From Trichocoleus sp. FACHB-46 (GTDB taxonomy: Bacteria > Cyanobacteriota > Cyanobacteriia > FACHB-46), in NCBI RefSeq assembly GCF_014695385.1, contig NZ_JACJOD010000006.1, positions 682,001-746,000 of the forward strand: a stretch of 64,000 bases of DNA, read 5' to 3'. Shown one piece after another: positions 52,570 to 62,159 of the stretch. Made by a program: the position numbers and the translations under genes. The notes under the pieces are model-generated. The model did no database searches, was not told the origin of the DNA, and saw nothing but the letters and a program-made list of their open reading frames with translations. Positions within the stretch are counted from its first letter, which is position 1. Each line of letters starts with the position of its first letter.

Positions 52570-53904
52570 ATGGGTCTTGACGAACTACAGCCAGAGATGC
52601 CAGCAGAACAACTGTTGGAGCTAGCCGCCCGCGCAGGTGCCGAAGCAGCGGAAGTGTTTCAATCGCGATCGCTTTCCCGTCCTGTTTTCTTTGAAGCCAA
52701 TCGCCTCAAGCAGCTAGAGAGTACGCAGTCTGAAGGTACGGCATTACGCCTTTGGCAAGATGGCCGTCCTGGTTTAGCGGTCGCCTATGGTCCTGTAGAG
52801 CCACAAGCCTTGGTAGACCGAGCCTTGGCGCTCAGCCAACTAAATGAGCCAGAGGCAATCGAGCTAACGACAGGATCTAAAGTGTTTTACCCAGATGTGG
52901 GGGAGGCGATCGCCGTTGAGCAGCTCGTGGGTTGGGGCAAGGAAGCGATCGCCTTAGTCCGGGAGGCCTACCCAGAAAGCCTCTGTACCGCTGAGTGGGA
53001 GTGCGAAGCTGAGAGCACCCGTTTGCTCAACTCTGAAGGATTGGATTTTAGCTATACCGACACTACCTTAAGTTGTTTTTTGTCGGCGGAGTGGATTCGC
53101 GGTGACGATTTTCTTAGCGTCTCAGATGGGCAAATCCAACGTGGCAATTTAGACCCAGTGGCTTTGGCTCAGGAAGTGTTGCAACGCTTGGAGTGGGCGA
53201 AAGAAAATGTGCCAACCCCTAGCGGTCGGGTACCAATCCTATTCACCTCCAAAGCCGCCGACATGATTTGGGGTACGGTGCAAGCGGCACTGAGCGGTAA
53301 GCAGGTAATTGAGCGGGCCTCTCCTTGGAGCGATCGCTTAGGCGAACAAGTGATTTCCGATGCGCTAACCATTTCTCAGCATCCCAGTCGCGGTCCCTTT
53401 AGTTGCCCCTTCGATGATGAAGGCACACCGACTCGGCCTCTGGTTTTCATCCAAGACGGAGTGCTGCAATTGTTCTATACCGATCGCACCAGTGGGCGTT
53501 TGCTGGGGAGCGGAACGACAGGCAACGGCTTCCGTCCTGGTTTAGGCAGTTATCCCACACCCGGTTTGTTCAACTTGTTGATCGAACCCAGTGCGATGAT
53601 GGCTAGCTCCACTGCCACCAAGTCTCTCCTAGATTTAATCGCCAGCCTTGATGAAGGATTGGTGCTCGATCAGATGTTGGGAGGTGGCGCGGGGATTTCT
53701 GGGGACTTCTCAGTGAATGTGGATTTAGGCTACCGCGTCAAGCAGGGGCAGATTGTGGGCCGTGTCAAGGACACGATGATTTCTGGCAATGTCTACACAG
53801 CCTTGAATCAACTGGTAGATATTGGCAGTGATGCTGACTGGAACGGTGCTTGCTATACCCCTTCGTTGATTGTGGAAGGGCTGTCTGTGACGGGGCGGCA
53901 CTAG
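52570..53904 (+). CDS. TldE/PmbA-type metalloprotease-family protein
   Basis: TldD and TldE (PmbA) form a heteromeric protease that processes modified peptides and other substrates. This 444-aa protein has the family features ARAGAEAAEVFQSRS, TEGTALRLW-like SEGTALRLWQDGRPGLAVAY, FDDEGTPTRPLVFI, LLGSGTTGNGFRP and the C-terminal GVSGDFSVNVDLG-like GISGDFSVNVDLGYRVK. The TldD zinc motif HExxxH is absent, so I place it on the TldE/PmbA side, which does not itself hold zinc. Its TldD partner is not in the window. It starts with ATG. Confidence 0.87.
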   Translation: MGLDELQPEMPAEQLLELAARAGAEAAEVFQSRSLSRPVFFEANRLKQLESTQSEGTALRLWQDGRPGLAVAYGPVEPQALVDRALALSQLNEPEAIELTTGSKVFYPDVGEAIAVEQLVGWGKEAIALVREAYPESLCTAEWECEAESTRLLNSEGLDFSYTDTTLSCFLSAEWIRGDDFLSVSDGQIQRGNLDPVALAQEVLQRLEWAKENVPTPSGRVPILFTSKAADMIWGTVQAALSGKQVIERASPWSDRLGEQVISDALTISQHPSRGPFSCPFDDEGTPTRPLVFIQDGVLQLFYTDRTSGRLLGSGTTGNGFRPGLGSYPTPGLFNLLIEPSAMMASSTATKSLLDLIASLDEGLVLDQMLGGGAGISGDFSVNVDLGYRVKQGQIVGRVKDTMISGNVYTALNQLVDIGSDADWNGACYTPSLIVEGLSVTGRH

Positions 53905-54203
53905 GCCATGAGGCCAGAATCAAGCGATCGCTGCTCTGACTGATGTCGTTCACTCGCTAGTTCAATTTTAAGGATTTGGGAAACTTGGATGCAGTTTGAG
54001 TAAAGCGCTGATGCAAGTTGCTCCTAGAGGAATCTGCCGACAGCAATTTTCCGTCCGATACTGAGATCTAGTGATTGCTGGGTTGGCTCTTGGCATCATT
54101 CAGGCTTAATTTGCTGTTTACCTATTGCGCATTAGGCAAACATGACATCGCCCCAGCGTGATGTTTATCTGAGTCCAAGTCTTCCTATTGAGCCGTCGGC
54201 CTG
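53905..54203 (+). other. 299-bp intergenic region upstream of the ClC gene
   Basis: No gene is supported and no tRNA or repeat is seen. It probably contains the promoter of the ClC gene. Confidence 0.3.
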
Positions 54204-56822
54204 ATGTGGTATCTTTCCCTCCCCCAGCATCTCCGTCAATTTTTGCGGCCTAAGCGTCTGGCTATCTTTGAAGCTTGTGCGATTGGGTTGGTCTCTGCCT
54301 TAGCAGCGGTTTTGCTCAAACAGGGGTCTGGGTGGTTGGGTGGCTGGCGCATTACAGCGGGACATACATTTCCAGCTTGGCTGGTTTTACCAACGATTGG
54401 TTTGATTGGCGGTAGCTTAACAGGCTGGTTGATTCAGCGCCTAGCCCCGGAAGCTTCTGGAAGTGGCATACCCCAAGTCAAAGCAGCTTTGGCTTATGTG
54501 CCGATCGCCCTAAATCTACGGGTGGCATTGGTTAAGCTGGTGACCACTATGTTGTCGCTGGGGTCTGGATTAACCCTGGGGCGGCAGGGGCCGACGGTGC
54601 AAGTGGGAGCAGCTTTGGCCGCGCAGTTTAGTCGTTGGGTACCTACCTCTCCCGACTACCAACGCCAGTTACTAGCGGCAGGAGCGGCAGCAGGTTTAGC
54701 GGCTGGGTTTAACGCTCCGATCGCGGGGGTGATCTTTGTCGTGGAGGAACTGCTGCAAGATGTGTCTAACTTGACGCTGGGCACAGCAATTCTGGCTTCC
54801 TTTGTGGGTGGGGTGGTGTCTCGCTTACTAGGAGGGCATGGGTTGAATATGATCCTGACAACCTCGAATGCCAAATTTTCTCTGGCAGAAATTCCCCTGT
54901 TTCTATTGTTGGGGGTCTTAGCAGGGTTGTTGGGCGCATTATTCTGTAAGGGGATTTTTGTCAGCTTAGATCTAAACCGGAAGTTGCTGCGCACAGGTGG
55001 GTTACCGCTGCGAATCGGTTTGGCTGGACTGCTGTCGGGTCTGGTTCTAGCTTTTTTGCCCGCTTCTCTGCGCGACAATACTGGGCTGCAAGAGTTTCTG
55101 GTAACAGGGGGAGCAGGGTGGCAAATCACGGCCCTGGCGTTTGTAACCAAATTTTTGCTGACTTTAGTGGCTTACGGTTCCGGGGCACCCGGTGGCTTAT
55201 TTGCACCATCGCTAATTCTTGGCTCAGCCTTGGGGTATTTGGTGAGCCTTGGTGCCGAAGCTCTACAGACGTTGTTAGGAGTCCCACCTGATTTGGCGAT
55301 CGCGATTGGTTCTCCGACCACCTACGCCTTAACGGGAATGGGGGCTTTCTTTAGTGCCGTGACTCGCGGCCCCATCACCGCGATCGTGATTGTGTTTGAG
55401 ATGACCACTGACTTCAATTTGGTGCTGCCGCTGATGATGGGGTCGGTGGTGGCTTATTTGGTGGCAGAAGCGATCGCCAGTGGCTCGATTTACAAGCGGC
55501 TTTTGGCTTGGAATGGCATTTATTTGGAGCAGGAAGCCCCCATCGAAGGCCGTTTATCTGGTTTGACGGCAGCCGATATTATGCAGAGACGGGTGGAAAC
55601 GCTGTCGAGTCAGATGATTTTAGAAGAAGTGGTGCAAGCATTTTCGCGATCGCATCACCGGGGCTTCCCAGTGGTGGATCAAGGGAAATTGGTGGGCATC
55701 GTCACTCAAACAGATTTGGGCAATATTGCTCAGCAGCAACTATCTGAGACCATGCCGCTCCGCGCCTTGATGACGCCGCAGCCTGTCACCGTCAACCCGA
55801 AAGATCCGCTGTCTCATGTGCTGTACTTGCTCAACAGTTACAAAATCAGCCGTTTGCCTGTGACGGAAGGCCGCAAGCTGGTGGGCATTATAACGCGAGC
55901 CGATATCATTCGGGCGCAATCGGATCAACTGAGTGGTAAGACGGAGCAGTTGGGGCCGCAACCGGAAGCATCCTATGTGGTGTACCAAACGCGATCGCCC
56001 GCTTTGGGTCGGGGTCGCTTATTGCTACCCTTAAGCAATCCTCAAACCGCAGCTTCTTTGATTCGCCTGGCTACTGCCATTGCCCGCGATCGCAACTTAG
56101 AAATTGAATGCCTGCAAGTAGTACTCATTCCGCGCAGTAATTCTCCGGCAGAAACCGCTGTCAGTACTGCTAAAAGTCGGCGATTGTTACGGCAGGCAGA
56201 AAACTTGGGCCGAGCTTGGCAGATTCCAGTCCATACCCAAATTCGTGTGGCCCATGATGTATCGCAAGCAATTCTGGAAACTATTAAAGACCGTCATATT
56301 GACCTAATCTTAATGGGCTGGAAAGGCACCACTGCGACTCCGGGGAGAGTGTTTGGGGGAGCTGTCGATACCGTAATCCGCCAAGCCTCTTGCGATGTCG
56401 TCCTAGCCAGACTGCGTGGCACCGAAACTTTTAATCGCTGGCTCGTGCCGATCGCGGGTGGACCGAATGCTCAATATGCGGTGCAACTGCTACCTGCTCT
56501 TACGTCTCTCGGAGAAACACCGCTGGTTAAACTTTGTCAAGTGTTTGAGCCAAACCAGCAAGAACCAAATACCTCCATCCTCGACCAAGCGGCGCGATCG
56601 CTGGATCGTCGCCTGGCGACTCCCGTTATCGTGACCCCGGTTTGGGGCGCTTCGGTGTCCGAGGCGGTGGTGAAGTTGGCCCAGAAAGAACGGTGCGATG
56701 TCATTGCCTTAGGAGCTAGTCGGGAAGGGATGCTGCAACAAGCAATTAAAGGTAACATTCCCGAAGCGATCGCTCGTAATAGCCAATGCACCGTGATTCT
56801 GGTGCGCCGCGCGATCGCCTAA
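54204..56822 (+). CDS. ClC-family chloride transporter/channel with CBS and universal-stress domains
   Basis: The 872-aa membrane protein has the ClC core (about residues 1-430) with GSGIPQVKAAL, LGRQGPTVQVGAALA, FVVEEL and GSGAPGGLFAPSL. A CBS pair follows (about 450-575; MQRRVETLSSQMILEEVV, LMTPQPVTVNPKDPL), then two universal-stress-protein domains (about 600-730 and 745-872). The first USP keeps the nucleotide motif GWKGTTATPGRVFGG. The external gating glutamate is Gln128 (codon 54585-54587); the internal glutamate (VVEE) is kept. CBS and USP domains both bind nucleotides, so transport is probably gated by energy state. It starts with ATG. Confidence 0.93.
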   Translation: MWYLSLPQHLRQFLRPKRLAIFEACAIGLVSALAAVLLKQGSGWLGGWRITAGHTFPAWLVLPTIGLIGGSLTGWLIQRLAPEASGSGIPQVKAALAYVPIALNLRVALVKLVTTMLSLGSGLTLGRQGPTVQVGAALAAQFSRWVPTSPDYQRQLLAAGAAAGLAAGFNAPIAGVIFVVEELLQDVSNLTLGTAILASFVGGVVSRLLGGHGLNMILTTSNAKFSLAEIPLFLLLGVLAGLLGALFCKGIFVSLDLNRKLLRTGGLPLRIGLAGLLSGLVLAFLPASLRDNTGLQEFLVTGGAGWQITALAFVTKFLLTLVAYGSGAPGGLFAPSLILGSALGYLVSLGAEALQTLLGVPPDLAIAIGSPTTYALTGMGAFFSAVTRGPITAIVIVFEMTTDFNLVLPLMMGSVVAYLVAEAIASGSIYKRLLAWNGIYLEQEAPIEGRLSGLTAADIMQRRVETLSSQMILEEVVQAFSRSHHRGFPVVDQGKLVGIVTQTDLGNIAQQQLSETMPLRALMTPQPVTVNPKDPLSHVLYLLNSYKISRLPVTEGRKLVGIITRADIIRAQSDQLSGKTEQLGPQPEASYVVYQTRSPALGRGRLLLPLSNPQTAASLIRLATAIARDRNLEIECLQVVLIPRSNSPAETAVSTAKSRRLLRQAENLGRAWQIPVHTQIRVAHDVSQAILETIKDRHIDLILMGWKGTTATPGRVFGGAVDTVIRQASCDVVLARLRGTETFNRWLVPIAGGPNAQYAVQLLPALTSLGETPLVKLCQVFEPNQQEPNTSILDQAARSLDRRLATPVIVTPVWGASVSEAVVKLAQKERCDVIALGASREGMLQQAIKGNIPEAIARNSQCTVILVRRAIA

Positions 56823-57048
56823 ATTTAGCCCAGCAGGCTCATGCTCATAGGTGAAGCGGCATGGTTAAAAAATTGACTTACTTAAGTAGATGAAGTCTTT
56901 TGCCGATTAAGCCATTGGGGCATGGTTGTTTCAGTGGACTCTGGGTTTACTAAACTATCAGAGTCAGCAGCTCAGGGATGGGTGCAGGTTGTAGCTTGTA
57001 GTGTATCAGTACCAATGAGTTGACTTGATTAACTAGCTGAGAACTTCT

Positions 57049-59091
57049 GTGATCCTCAAATTTCCTCCTGCGCTTCGGATTGAGTGGTCAGATTTAACGG
57101 GTGTGCCAGTCGTGGCGATCGCCAGTCTTGTCGTAACTGGATTAGTGCTGAGTGTGCGCCCTATGAGAGGGTTGCAATCTCTAGAACTCGTGGCGTTCGA
57201 TCGCATGGTGCAGCTCCGTCCCCAAGCCACCCCTGATCAGCGGTTTCTAGTGGTTGCCATTACCGAAGCAGACTTAAAGAAGCAGCAGCGATGGCCGATC
57301 TCCGATCAAGTGCTGGCGCAGGCTTTAGCGAATTTGCAAAAAGCCAAACCCCGAGTCATTGGCTTAGATCTGTACCGCAATTTTCCGCATGAACCTGGTT
57401 GGAAATTGCTGACTCAGCAGTTTAAAGCGCCCAATCTGATTGCGATTACCAATATTGGTGATACAGAGAGTGGCGGTACGCCGCCTCCGATGGTGGTACC
57501 GAGCGATCGCGTGGGCTTCAACGATGTGGTGACTGATGCTGATGGCGTCATTCGCCGCAACTTCATGTTTGGCAATACAGAAACCACAGAGCTGTACTCC
57601 TTTTCCCTCCGGGTGGCTCAGCATTACTTGGCATCCCAGAAACAGTGGCCCCAAGCAGCTTGGAAAGACTATGGCGAGGTCCGCTGGGGCCAAGCTATAT
57701 TCACACCCCTGCAAACGAATGCAGGCGGTTATCAAAACGTGGATGCAGATGCGTATCAAATTCTGTTGAATTATCGTGCCGCTCGCGATGTATCACCACA
57801 GGTAACGCTGACGCAGATCCTCGACCAGCAAGTTGACCCCGCCTTAATTAAAGACAAGATTGTCCTAATTGGTACCACCGCGCCTAGCCTTAAAGATGAA
57901 TTTTTCACGCCTTATAGTTCAGCGGCCTGGGTGAATAATCCCAACATGCCAGGGGTACTAATTCATGCGCAAATGGTAAGCCAGATTTTGGATGCTGTCT
58001 CCGGCGATCGCCCGCTGTTTTGGTTTTGGCCAGAGTGGGCAGAAATTTTGTGGATTGCCAGTTGGTCGGTAGTGGGCGGTGCGGTTGCTTGGATTATGCG
58101 CCAACCGTTTACTTTAGCTCTGAGCGGCATTCTGCTGCTGGGCGTGCTGACTGGCAGCACCTTTGGCATCTTCCTCCACCAAGGCTGGGTGCCTGTGATG
58201 ACCCCAACGATCGCAGCTGTCATGACGGTGGGCTTGGTAGTCAGTTACCGCGCGCAGCAAGCCCAACGCCAACAGAAAACAGTAATGACTCTGCTGGGAC
58301 AAAACACCTCGCCAGAGATTGCTGCTGCGTTGTGGAGTAGCCGCGATCGCCTGCTTAAGTCAGGCAAACTCCCTGGACAACGGCTGACCACGACCGTATT
58401 GTTTACTGATATCAAAGACTTCAGCACCGTTTCTGAGCAGATGTCGCCTGAGGCTTTGTTGAACTGGCTGAACGAATATTTGTCTGTGATGACCCAGGAG
58501 GTGCAAACCCACCACGGCATTATTAATAAGTTCACTGGGGATGGGCTGATGGCAGTCTTTGGCGTTCCGGTACCGCGCACTAGTGCAGCCGAAATTGCGG
58601 AAGATGCCAAGCAAGCGGTGGCTTGTGCTTTGGCTTTTGGCGATCGCCTACGGGAGTTAAATCCGGGTTGGCAAGCACGCGGTCTACCCGTTGTGCAGAT
58701 GCGAGCAGGCATCTTTACAGGTCCGGTGGTCGTCGGCAGCTTGGGTGGCAAAAACCGTCTAGAGTACGGCGTGATTGGCGATAGCGTCAATATTGCCTCT
58801 CGCTTAGAGAGCTGTGAAAAAGATCGCCATGTGGATTTTTGCCGTGTCTTGATTGCCCAGGAAACTTTAGAGCATTTGAATCAGCAATTTGCGGTTGAAG
58901 CTTGGGGACCACTGGCTCTCAAAGGCAAACAACAAATGGTTGATGTCTATCGAGTCATTGGTTGGCAGACTCCAGATGCTGAGGCGATCGCCCCTGCTTT
59001 GAACAGCCCTACCTTGGTCACTATTGAGATGCCTCAAGAACCCTTTGTCGCCCAGGTAGACACAGAAACCAAAACGGTAGATTCTCATTGA
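57049..59091 (+). CDS. CHASE2-domain class III adenylate/guanylate cyclase
   Basis: The 680-aa protein has an N-terminal membrane helix (about residues 18-36) and a periplasmic CHASE2 sensor (about 45-310). Two to three helices follow (about 325-400), then a class III cyclase catalytic domain (about 440-620). Metal-binding Asp residues are in LFTDIKDFS and FTGDGLMAVF. The substrate Lys is in NKFTGDG, but the second specificity position is Gly in EYGVIGDSVNIASRLE. It should make a cyclic nucleotide in response to an extracytoplasmic signal. The start is GTG. A DUF928 gene follows 82 bp later on the same strand. Confidence 0.92.
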   Translation: MILKFPPALRIEWSDLTGVPVVAIASLVVTGLVLSVRPMRGLQSLELVAFDRMVQLRPQATPDQRFLVVAITEADLKKQQRWPISDQVLAQALANLQKAKPRVIGLDLYRNFPHEPGWKLLTQQFKAPNLIAITNIGDTESGGTPPPMVVPSDRVGFNDVVTDADGVIRRNFMFGNTETTELYSFSLRVAQHYLASQKQWPQAAWKDYGEVRWGQAIFTPLQTNAGGYQNVDADAYQILLNYRAARDVSPQVTLTQILDQQVDPALIKDKIVLIGTTAPSLKDEFFTPYSSAAWVNNPNMPGVLIHAQMVSQILDAVSGDRPLFWFWPEWAEILWIASWSVVGGAVAWIMRQPFTLALSGILLLGVLTGSTFGIFLHQGWVPVMTPTIAAVMTVGLVVSYRAQQAQRQQKTVMTLLGQNTSPEIAAALWSSRDRLLKSGKLPGQRLTTTVLFTDIKDFSTVSEQMSPEALLNWLNEYLSVMTQEVQTHHGIINKFTGDGLMAVFGVPVPRTSAAEIAEDAKQAVACALAFGDRLRELNPGWQARGLPVVQMRAGIFTGPVVVGSLGGKNRLEYGVIGDSVNIASRLESCEKDRHVDFCRVLIAQETLEHLNQQFAVEAWGPLALKGKQQMVDVYRVIGWQTPDAEAIAPALNSPTLVTIEMPQEPFVAQVDTETKTVDSH

Positions 59092-59173
59092 GGTAGCGGA
59101 TTGAGCAGACGAACTTGCGGATGCCGTATCTTTGCTGGTGAATTTTAAGTTATGCGACCTACGGGTGATCAGT

Positions 59174-59974
59174 ATGCGTCAAAAACAATCTCGGACAACT
59201 TTGCTAAAAAATTGCCTAGCTCTCTCTCTAGGGTTATTTGTTTGCAGCTGGCCCACCCTCACTCTGGCTCAGAGCCAGCAGCCATCAACCACTGTCAAGC
59301 GTCGTCTGCCAGGTCGTCGGGTCGGTGCGGGAACTCGTGGGCCTTGCACCAATCCGAAGCAGCCTTTAGTCGCCTTGATCCCCGATACTAATCTGGGGCT
59401 AACTGCTGAGAAATATCCCACTTTCTTCTGGTTCATTCCGCCCACACCAGCACGCACCGCTGAATTTGTGCTGAACAATGAGAAGAAACAGGAAATCTAC
59501 AAAACAACTTTTGCGATTACTGGGTCGCCAGGAGTCATCAACGTCACCCTGCCCGCAAATGCGACCCTACCGCCGCTAGAAGTAAACAAGAATTACTCTT
59601 GGACGTTTTCTTTAATCTGCAATCCGTCCGATCCTTCCGCCGTTGATTTTGTCCAAGGATGGGTGCAACGGGTGGCCCTCAGCCGCGATGTAGGAAATCA
59701 ACTGACCAAAGCCGCCCCACGCGATCGCCCCGCCATTTATGCCAAAGAGGGCATCTGGAACGATACGCTCAAGAGCCTGAGCGAGTTACGCCGCGACAAC
59801 CCTCGCGATCGCGCCTTGACGACAGATTGGGAAACTTTGTTGAAGTCGGTGGGGTTAGACACTGTAGCTAAAGCGCCTTTAGTGCAGTGCTGCTCTCAAA
59901 CTAACCGAGCTTCAGGAGATACTCGTTCTACCAGTTCCAATTCCAGACCCTCGACTTCAAGCAGTACTCGCTAG
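59174..59974 (+). CDS. DUF928 protein A, secreted
   Basis: DUF928 is a cyanobacterial family of unknown function. From ATG 59174 the 266-aa product has a signal peptide (LLKNCLALSLGLFVCSW, cleavage near LAQS). An Arg-rich RRLPGRRVGAGTRGPC motif follows, then an immunoglobulin-like beta domain (LVALIPDTNLGLT, YPTFFWFIPP, YKTTFAITGSPGVINVTLP, YSWTFSLICNP, VQGWVQRVAL) and a helical end (RDRPAIYAKEGIWNDTL). A Ser/Thr-rich tail closes it. The longer frame from 59132 has no signal-peptide logic. It lies between the cyclase and a TpsB-type transporter on the opposite strand. Confidence 0.88.
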   Translation: MRQKQSRTTLLKNCLALSLGLFVCSWPTLTLAQSQQPSTTVKRRLPGRRVGAGTRGPCTNPKQPLVALIPDTNLGLTAEKYPTFFWFIPPTPARTAEFVLNNEKKQEIYKTTFAITGSPGVINVTLPANATLPPLEVNKNYSWTFSLICNPSDPSAVDFVQGWVQRVALSRDVGNQLTKAAPRDRPAIYAKEGIWNDTLKSLSELRRDNPRDRALTTDWETLLKSVGLDTVAKAPLVQCCSQTNRASGDTRSTSSNSRPSTSSSTR

Positions 59975-60081
59975 CGCTGACTGATTTTATTTGGCCCGCT
60001 GGTAGGGCGATCGCGCACTCTTCCATCCTTACTATTGGGCTGCCTTCACAGTGGTCGGCAACCCTTGGTAAAGCGGATGAG

Positions 60082-61908
60082 TTAGGGACGAACCACAACA
60101 CTGAAGTAGAAGGCTTCATCTTGGGCGTTCTGGCCGCGATCGCTCAAGTCTACTAGGGGAAAGGCATAATCTAGGCGAATGTTCAGACCTGCGACAGGCC
60201 GCCACAACAGTCCTACCCCTGCGCCCGCTAGAAATCGCTCATTGTTGATTTCGTTGGGATTTCTGGCATCGTTCCACACCGCTCCTAAGTCAAAGAAAGG
60301 CGCTAGCTGGAGAATCGGCAATCCTGCTTCATTCCGTTGCAAAGCAATCCGATCTTCGAGTGAGAAGCGCACCCCGTTATCTCCAGAGCGGGCGTTCTGG
60401 CGGAACCCTCGCACCGACTGCCCGCCCCCAATTACAAACTGCTGTGAGGGCAAGAGACTATCGGGTGTGAGTTGCAAATCTAATTGAGCAATTAGCAAAT
60501 TATCCGTGCCGAGAGCTTGAACCCGCTGCGCTTGCCCTAACCAGCTAAAGAACCGCCCATCAGGAATCGGATCGGGATTGGCGGTGGCATCAAACACATC
60601 CACCCCGACATTAAACTGCGATCGCAAGGCCCAAGCACCCGTTGGATCACGTTTGACGTAATCTTGACCAAACTTGATCACACTGGTACGGCTAACACCA
60701 TTAGGGCCAGTCCCGATCACAAACGGATTGGGGATGTCGTTGAACAGAAAAGTTTGCCCGTCTTGGAAGGTAAAGCCCAAAGAGAGGGCCAATTCTTCGC
60801 GGGGCGATCGCACTAAAGGTTGACGATAGCTAATCTCGTACAACTCCGAGCTGCCGCGAATGCCCAGTTCCGAAAACTCTGGATCGGTAATCTTGTAGTC
60901 ATTAGGAGCAGCCCGCAACTGAATCGTGCCGTTCATGGCATTAATTGGGACTCGGTAGCTGAAGTCATACAACTCAGCACCCCCCGTGGTAGACACATAG
61001 TAAGCCCCCGCGAGTTGATCGCCGAGTCCAGTTAAGTTGCGATGCACGGCACTCACGCCTAGACGCTCAGACCCCACACTCGGTGGGGAATAGTTGTCGG
61101 CGCTGAGGTAAAAGTCAAACGGGTTTGCTTCCATAACCCGAACGGTCAAAATGCTTTGGCCAAGCTGTTCACCCGCCCGTAAACTCGCTTCGACGTTCTT
61201 AAACAGAGGATCAGTTTTGAGCAGGCGTAATTGGTCTTCTAGATCGTCTTTCCTCAGCGGCGTTTTGGCTCCCAACTGAATGCGATCGCGAATGTAACCT
61301 GTATTAACTCGGCGATTGCCTTCGACTTCAATCCGCTCCAAGCTACCTTCAATCACACGAATCCTAACGACCCCATCTGTAATTGTTTGATCCACCAGGA
61401 TGGCACGAGAGGTGATGTAGCCTCTGTTGAGATAAAGCTGCGTAATGGCATCCGCTACTGTCCGTAGTTCCTCCAGCGTTAAAGAGCGTCCTTCGTAAGG
61501 CTGCACGATCGAGTCCAGTTCCCGTGGCTCGAAAATCGTACTGCCAATCACTTCAATCTCTTTAACTGGAATGGTGACATCAGGCTGGGCGGGAGGGGTT
61601 TCTGGGGTAGGCGTGGGTAAGATTGGCTGTTCTGCTTCCGTAGGAGCAGGAACTGGCAGGGTTGGTTGGGGTTGCAGGAAGCGGTCCTGATTTGGGTCAG
61701 GCTGCGGATTACTAGGCAGCGTAGGCACAGCTTGAGCAACTTGATGATTCAGCCCTGGATCAACGGGGAGTGTAGTTACACTAGCCCAAGCTGAATTGGG
61801 GTTGAGCTGAATCGGTACTGCCAAGGTCGAGACTAACAGCCCTAAAACCTGGGTGTTAGAGGCGATCGCTTGTCCCTGCTCAAAAAACTGCCAAAAAATT
61901 TTTCTCAC
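60082..61908 (-). CDS. Two-partner-secretion transporter (ShlB/FhaC/HecB type, POTRA + beta-barrel)
   Basis: TpsB proteins are outer-membrane barrels that secrete a TpsA partner. The 608-aa product has an N-terminal export region (about 1-45) and a Pro-rich linker (about 60-105). It has two POTRA-like domains (about 110-265, with IEVIGSTIFEPRELDSIV, NRGYITSRAILVDQ and IEVEGNRRVNTGYIRDRI). The 16-strand barrel has the FhaC hallmark SVRGFRQNARSGDNG and ends FYFSVVVRP. The start is GTG. No TpsA-like protein (haemagglutination or filamentous repeats) lies in the window. A DUF928 gene flanks it on each side: DUF928 A convergent at its 3' end, DUF928 B divergent at its 5' end. Confidence 0.92.
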   Translation of the reverse strand: MRKIFWQFFEQGQAIASNTQVLGLLVSTLAVPIQLNPNSAWASVTTLPVDPGLNHQVAQAVPTLPSNPQPDPNQDRFLQPQPTLPVPAPTEAEQPILPTPTPETPPAQPDVTIPVKEIEVIGSTIFEPRELDSIVQPYEGRSLTLEELRTVADAITQLYLNRGYITSRAILVDQTITDGVVRIRVIEGSLERIEVEGNRRVNTGYIRDRIQLGAKTPLRKDDLEDQLRLLKTDPLFKNVEASLRAGEQLGQSILTVRVMEANPFDFYLSADNYSPPSVGSERLGVSAVHRNLTGLGDQLAGAYYVSTTGGAELYDFSYRVPINAMNGTIQLRAAPNDYKITDPEFSELGIRGSSELYEISYRQPLVRSPREELALSLGFTFQDGQTFLFNDIPNPFVIGTGPNGVSRTSVIKFGQDYVKRDPTGAWALRSQFNVGVDVFDATANPDPIPDGRFFSWLGQAQRVQALGTDNLLIAQLDLQLTPDSLLPSQQFVIGGGQSVRGFRQNARSGDNGVRFSLEDRIALQRNEAGLPILQLAPFFDLGAVWNDARNPNEINNERFLAGAGVGLLWRPVAGLNIRLDYAFPLVDLSDRGQNAQDEAFYFSVVVRP

Positions 61909-62159
61909 ACTCTACCCCAATCGTTGCTGCTGCCGCACAATTTGCTGCCCTCTATTCTACGGTCCAAATTTTATTGATCAGTATCATTAAGGCCAGCGAA
62001 AAGATTGTATGTCAGCTGCGTTTAATCTTGAATCTTGAGCGAGAGACTTACAATTGTGGCAACCCTCGTCATCAATGAGTGGCAGTTTTTGCTGTGTTTC
62101 CCGGTGTGGCTTTGAGTCTACGGGATGCTACTGCTGAATCGATCCACAAGAGTTTTCCT
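61909..62159. promoter_or_regulatory. Divergent promoter region of the TpsB and DUF928 B genes
   Basis: These 251 bp hold the promoters of two divergent envelope genes. An AAGAG sequence lies just before ATG 62160. The frame that starts at GTG 62079 is open, but its first 27 residues have no signal-peptide character. Confidence 0.35.
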
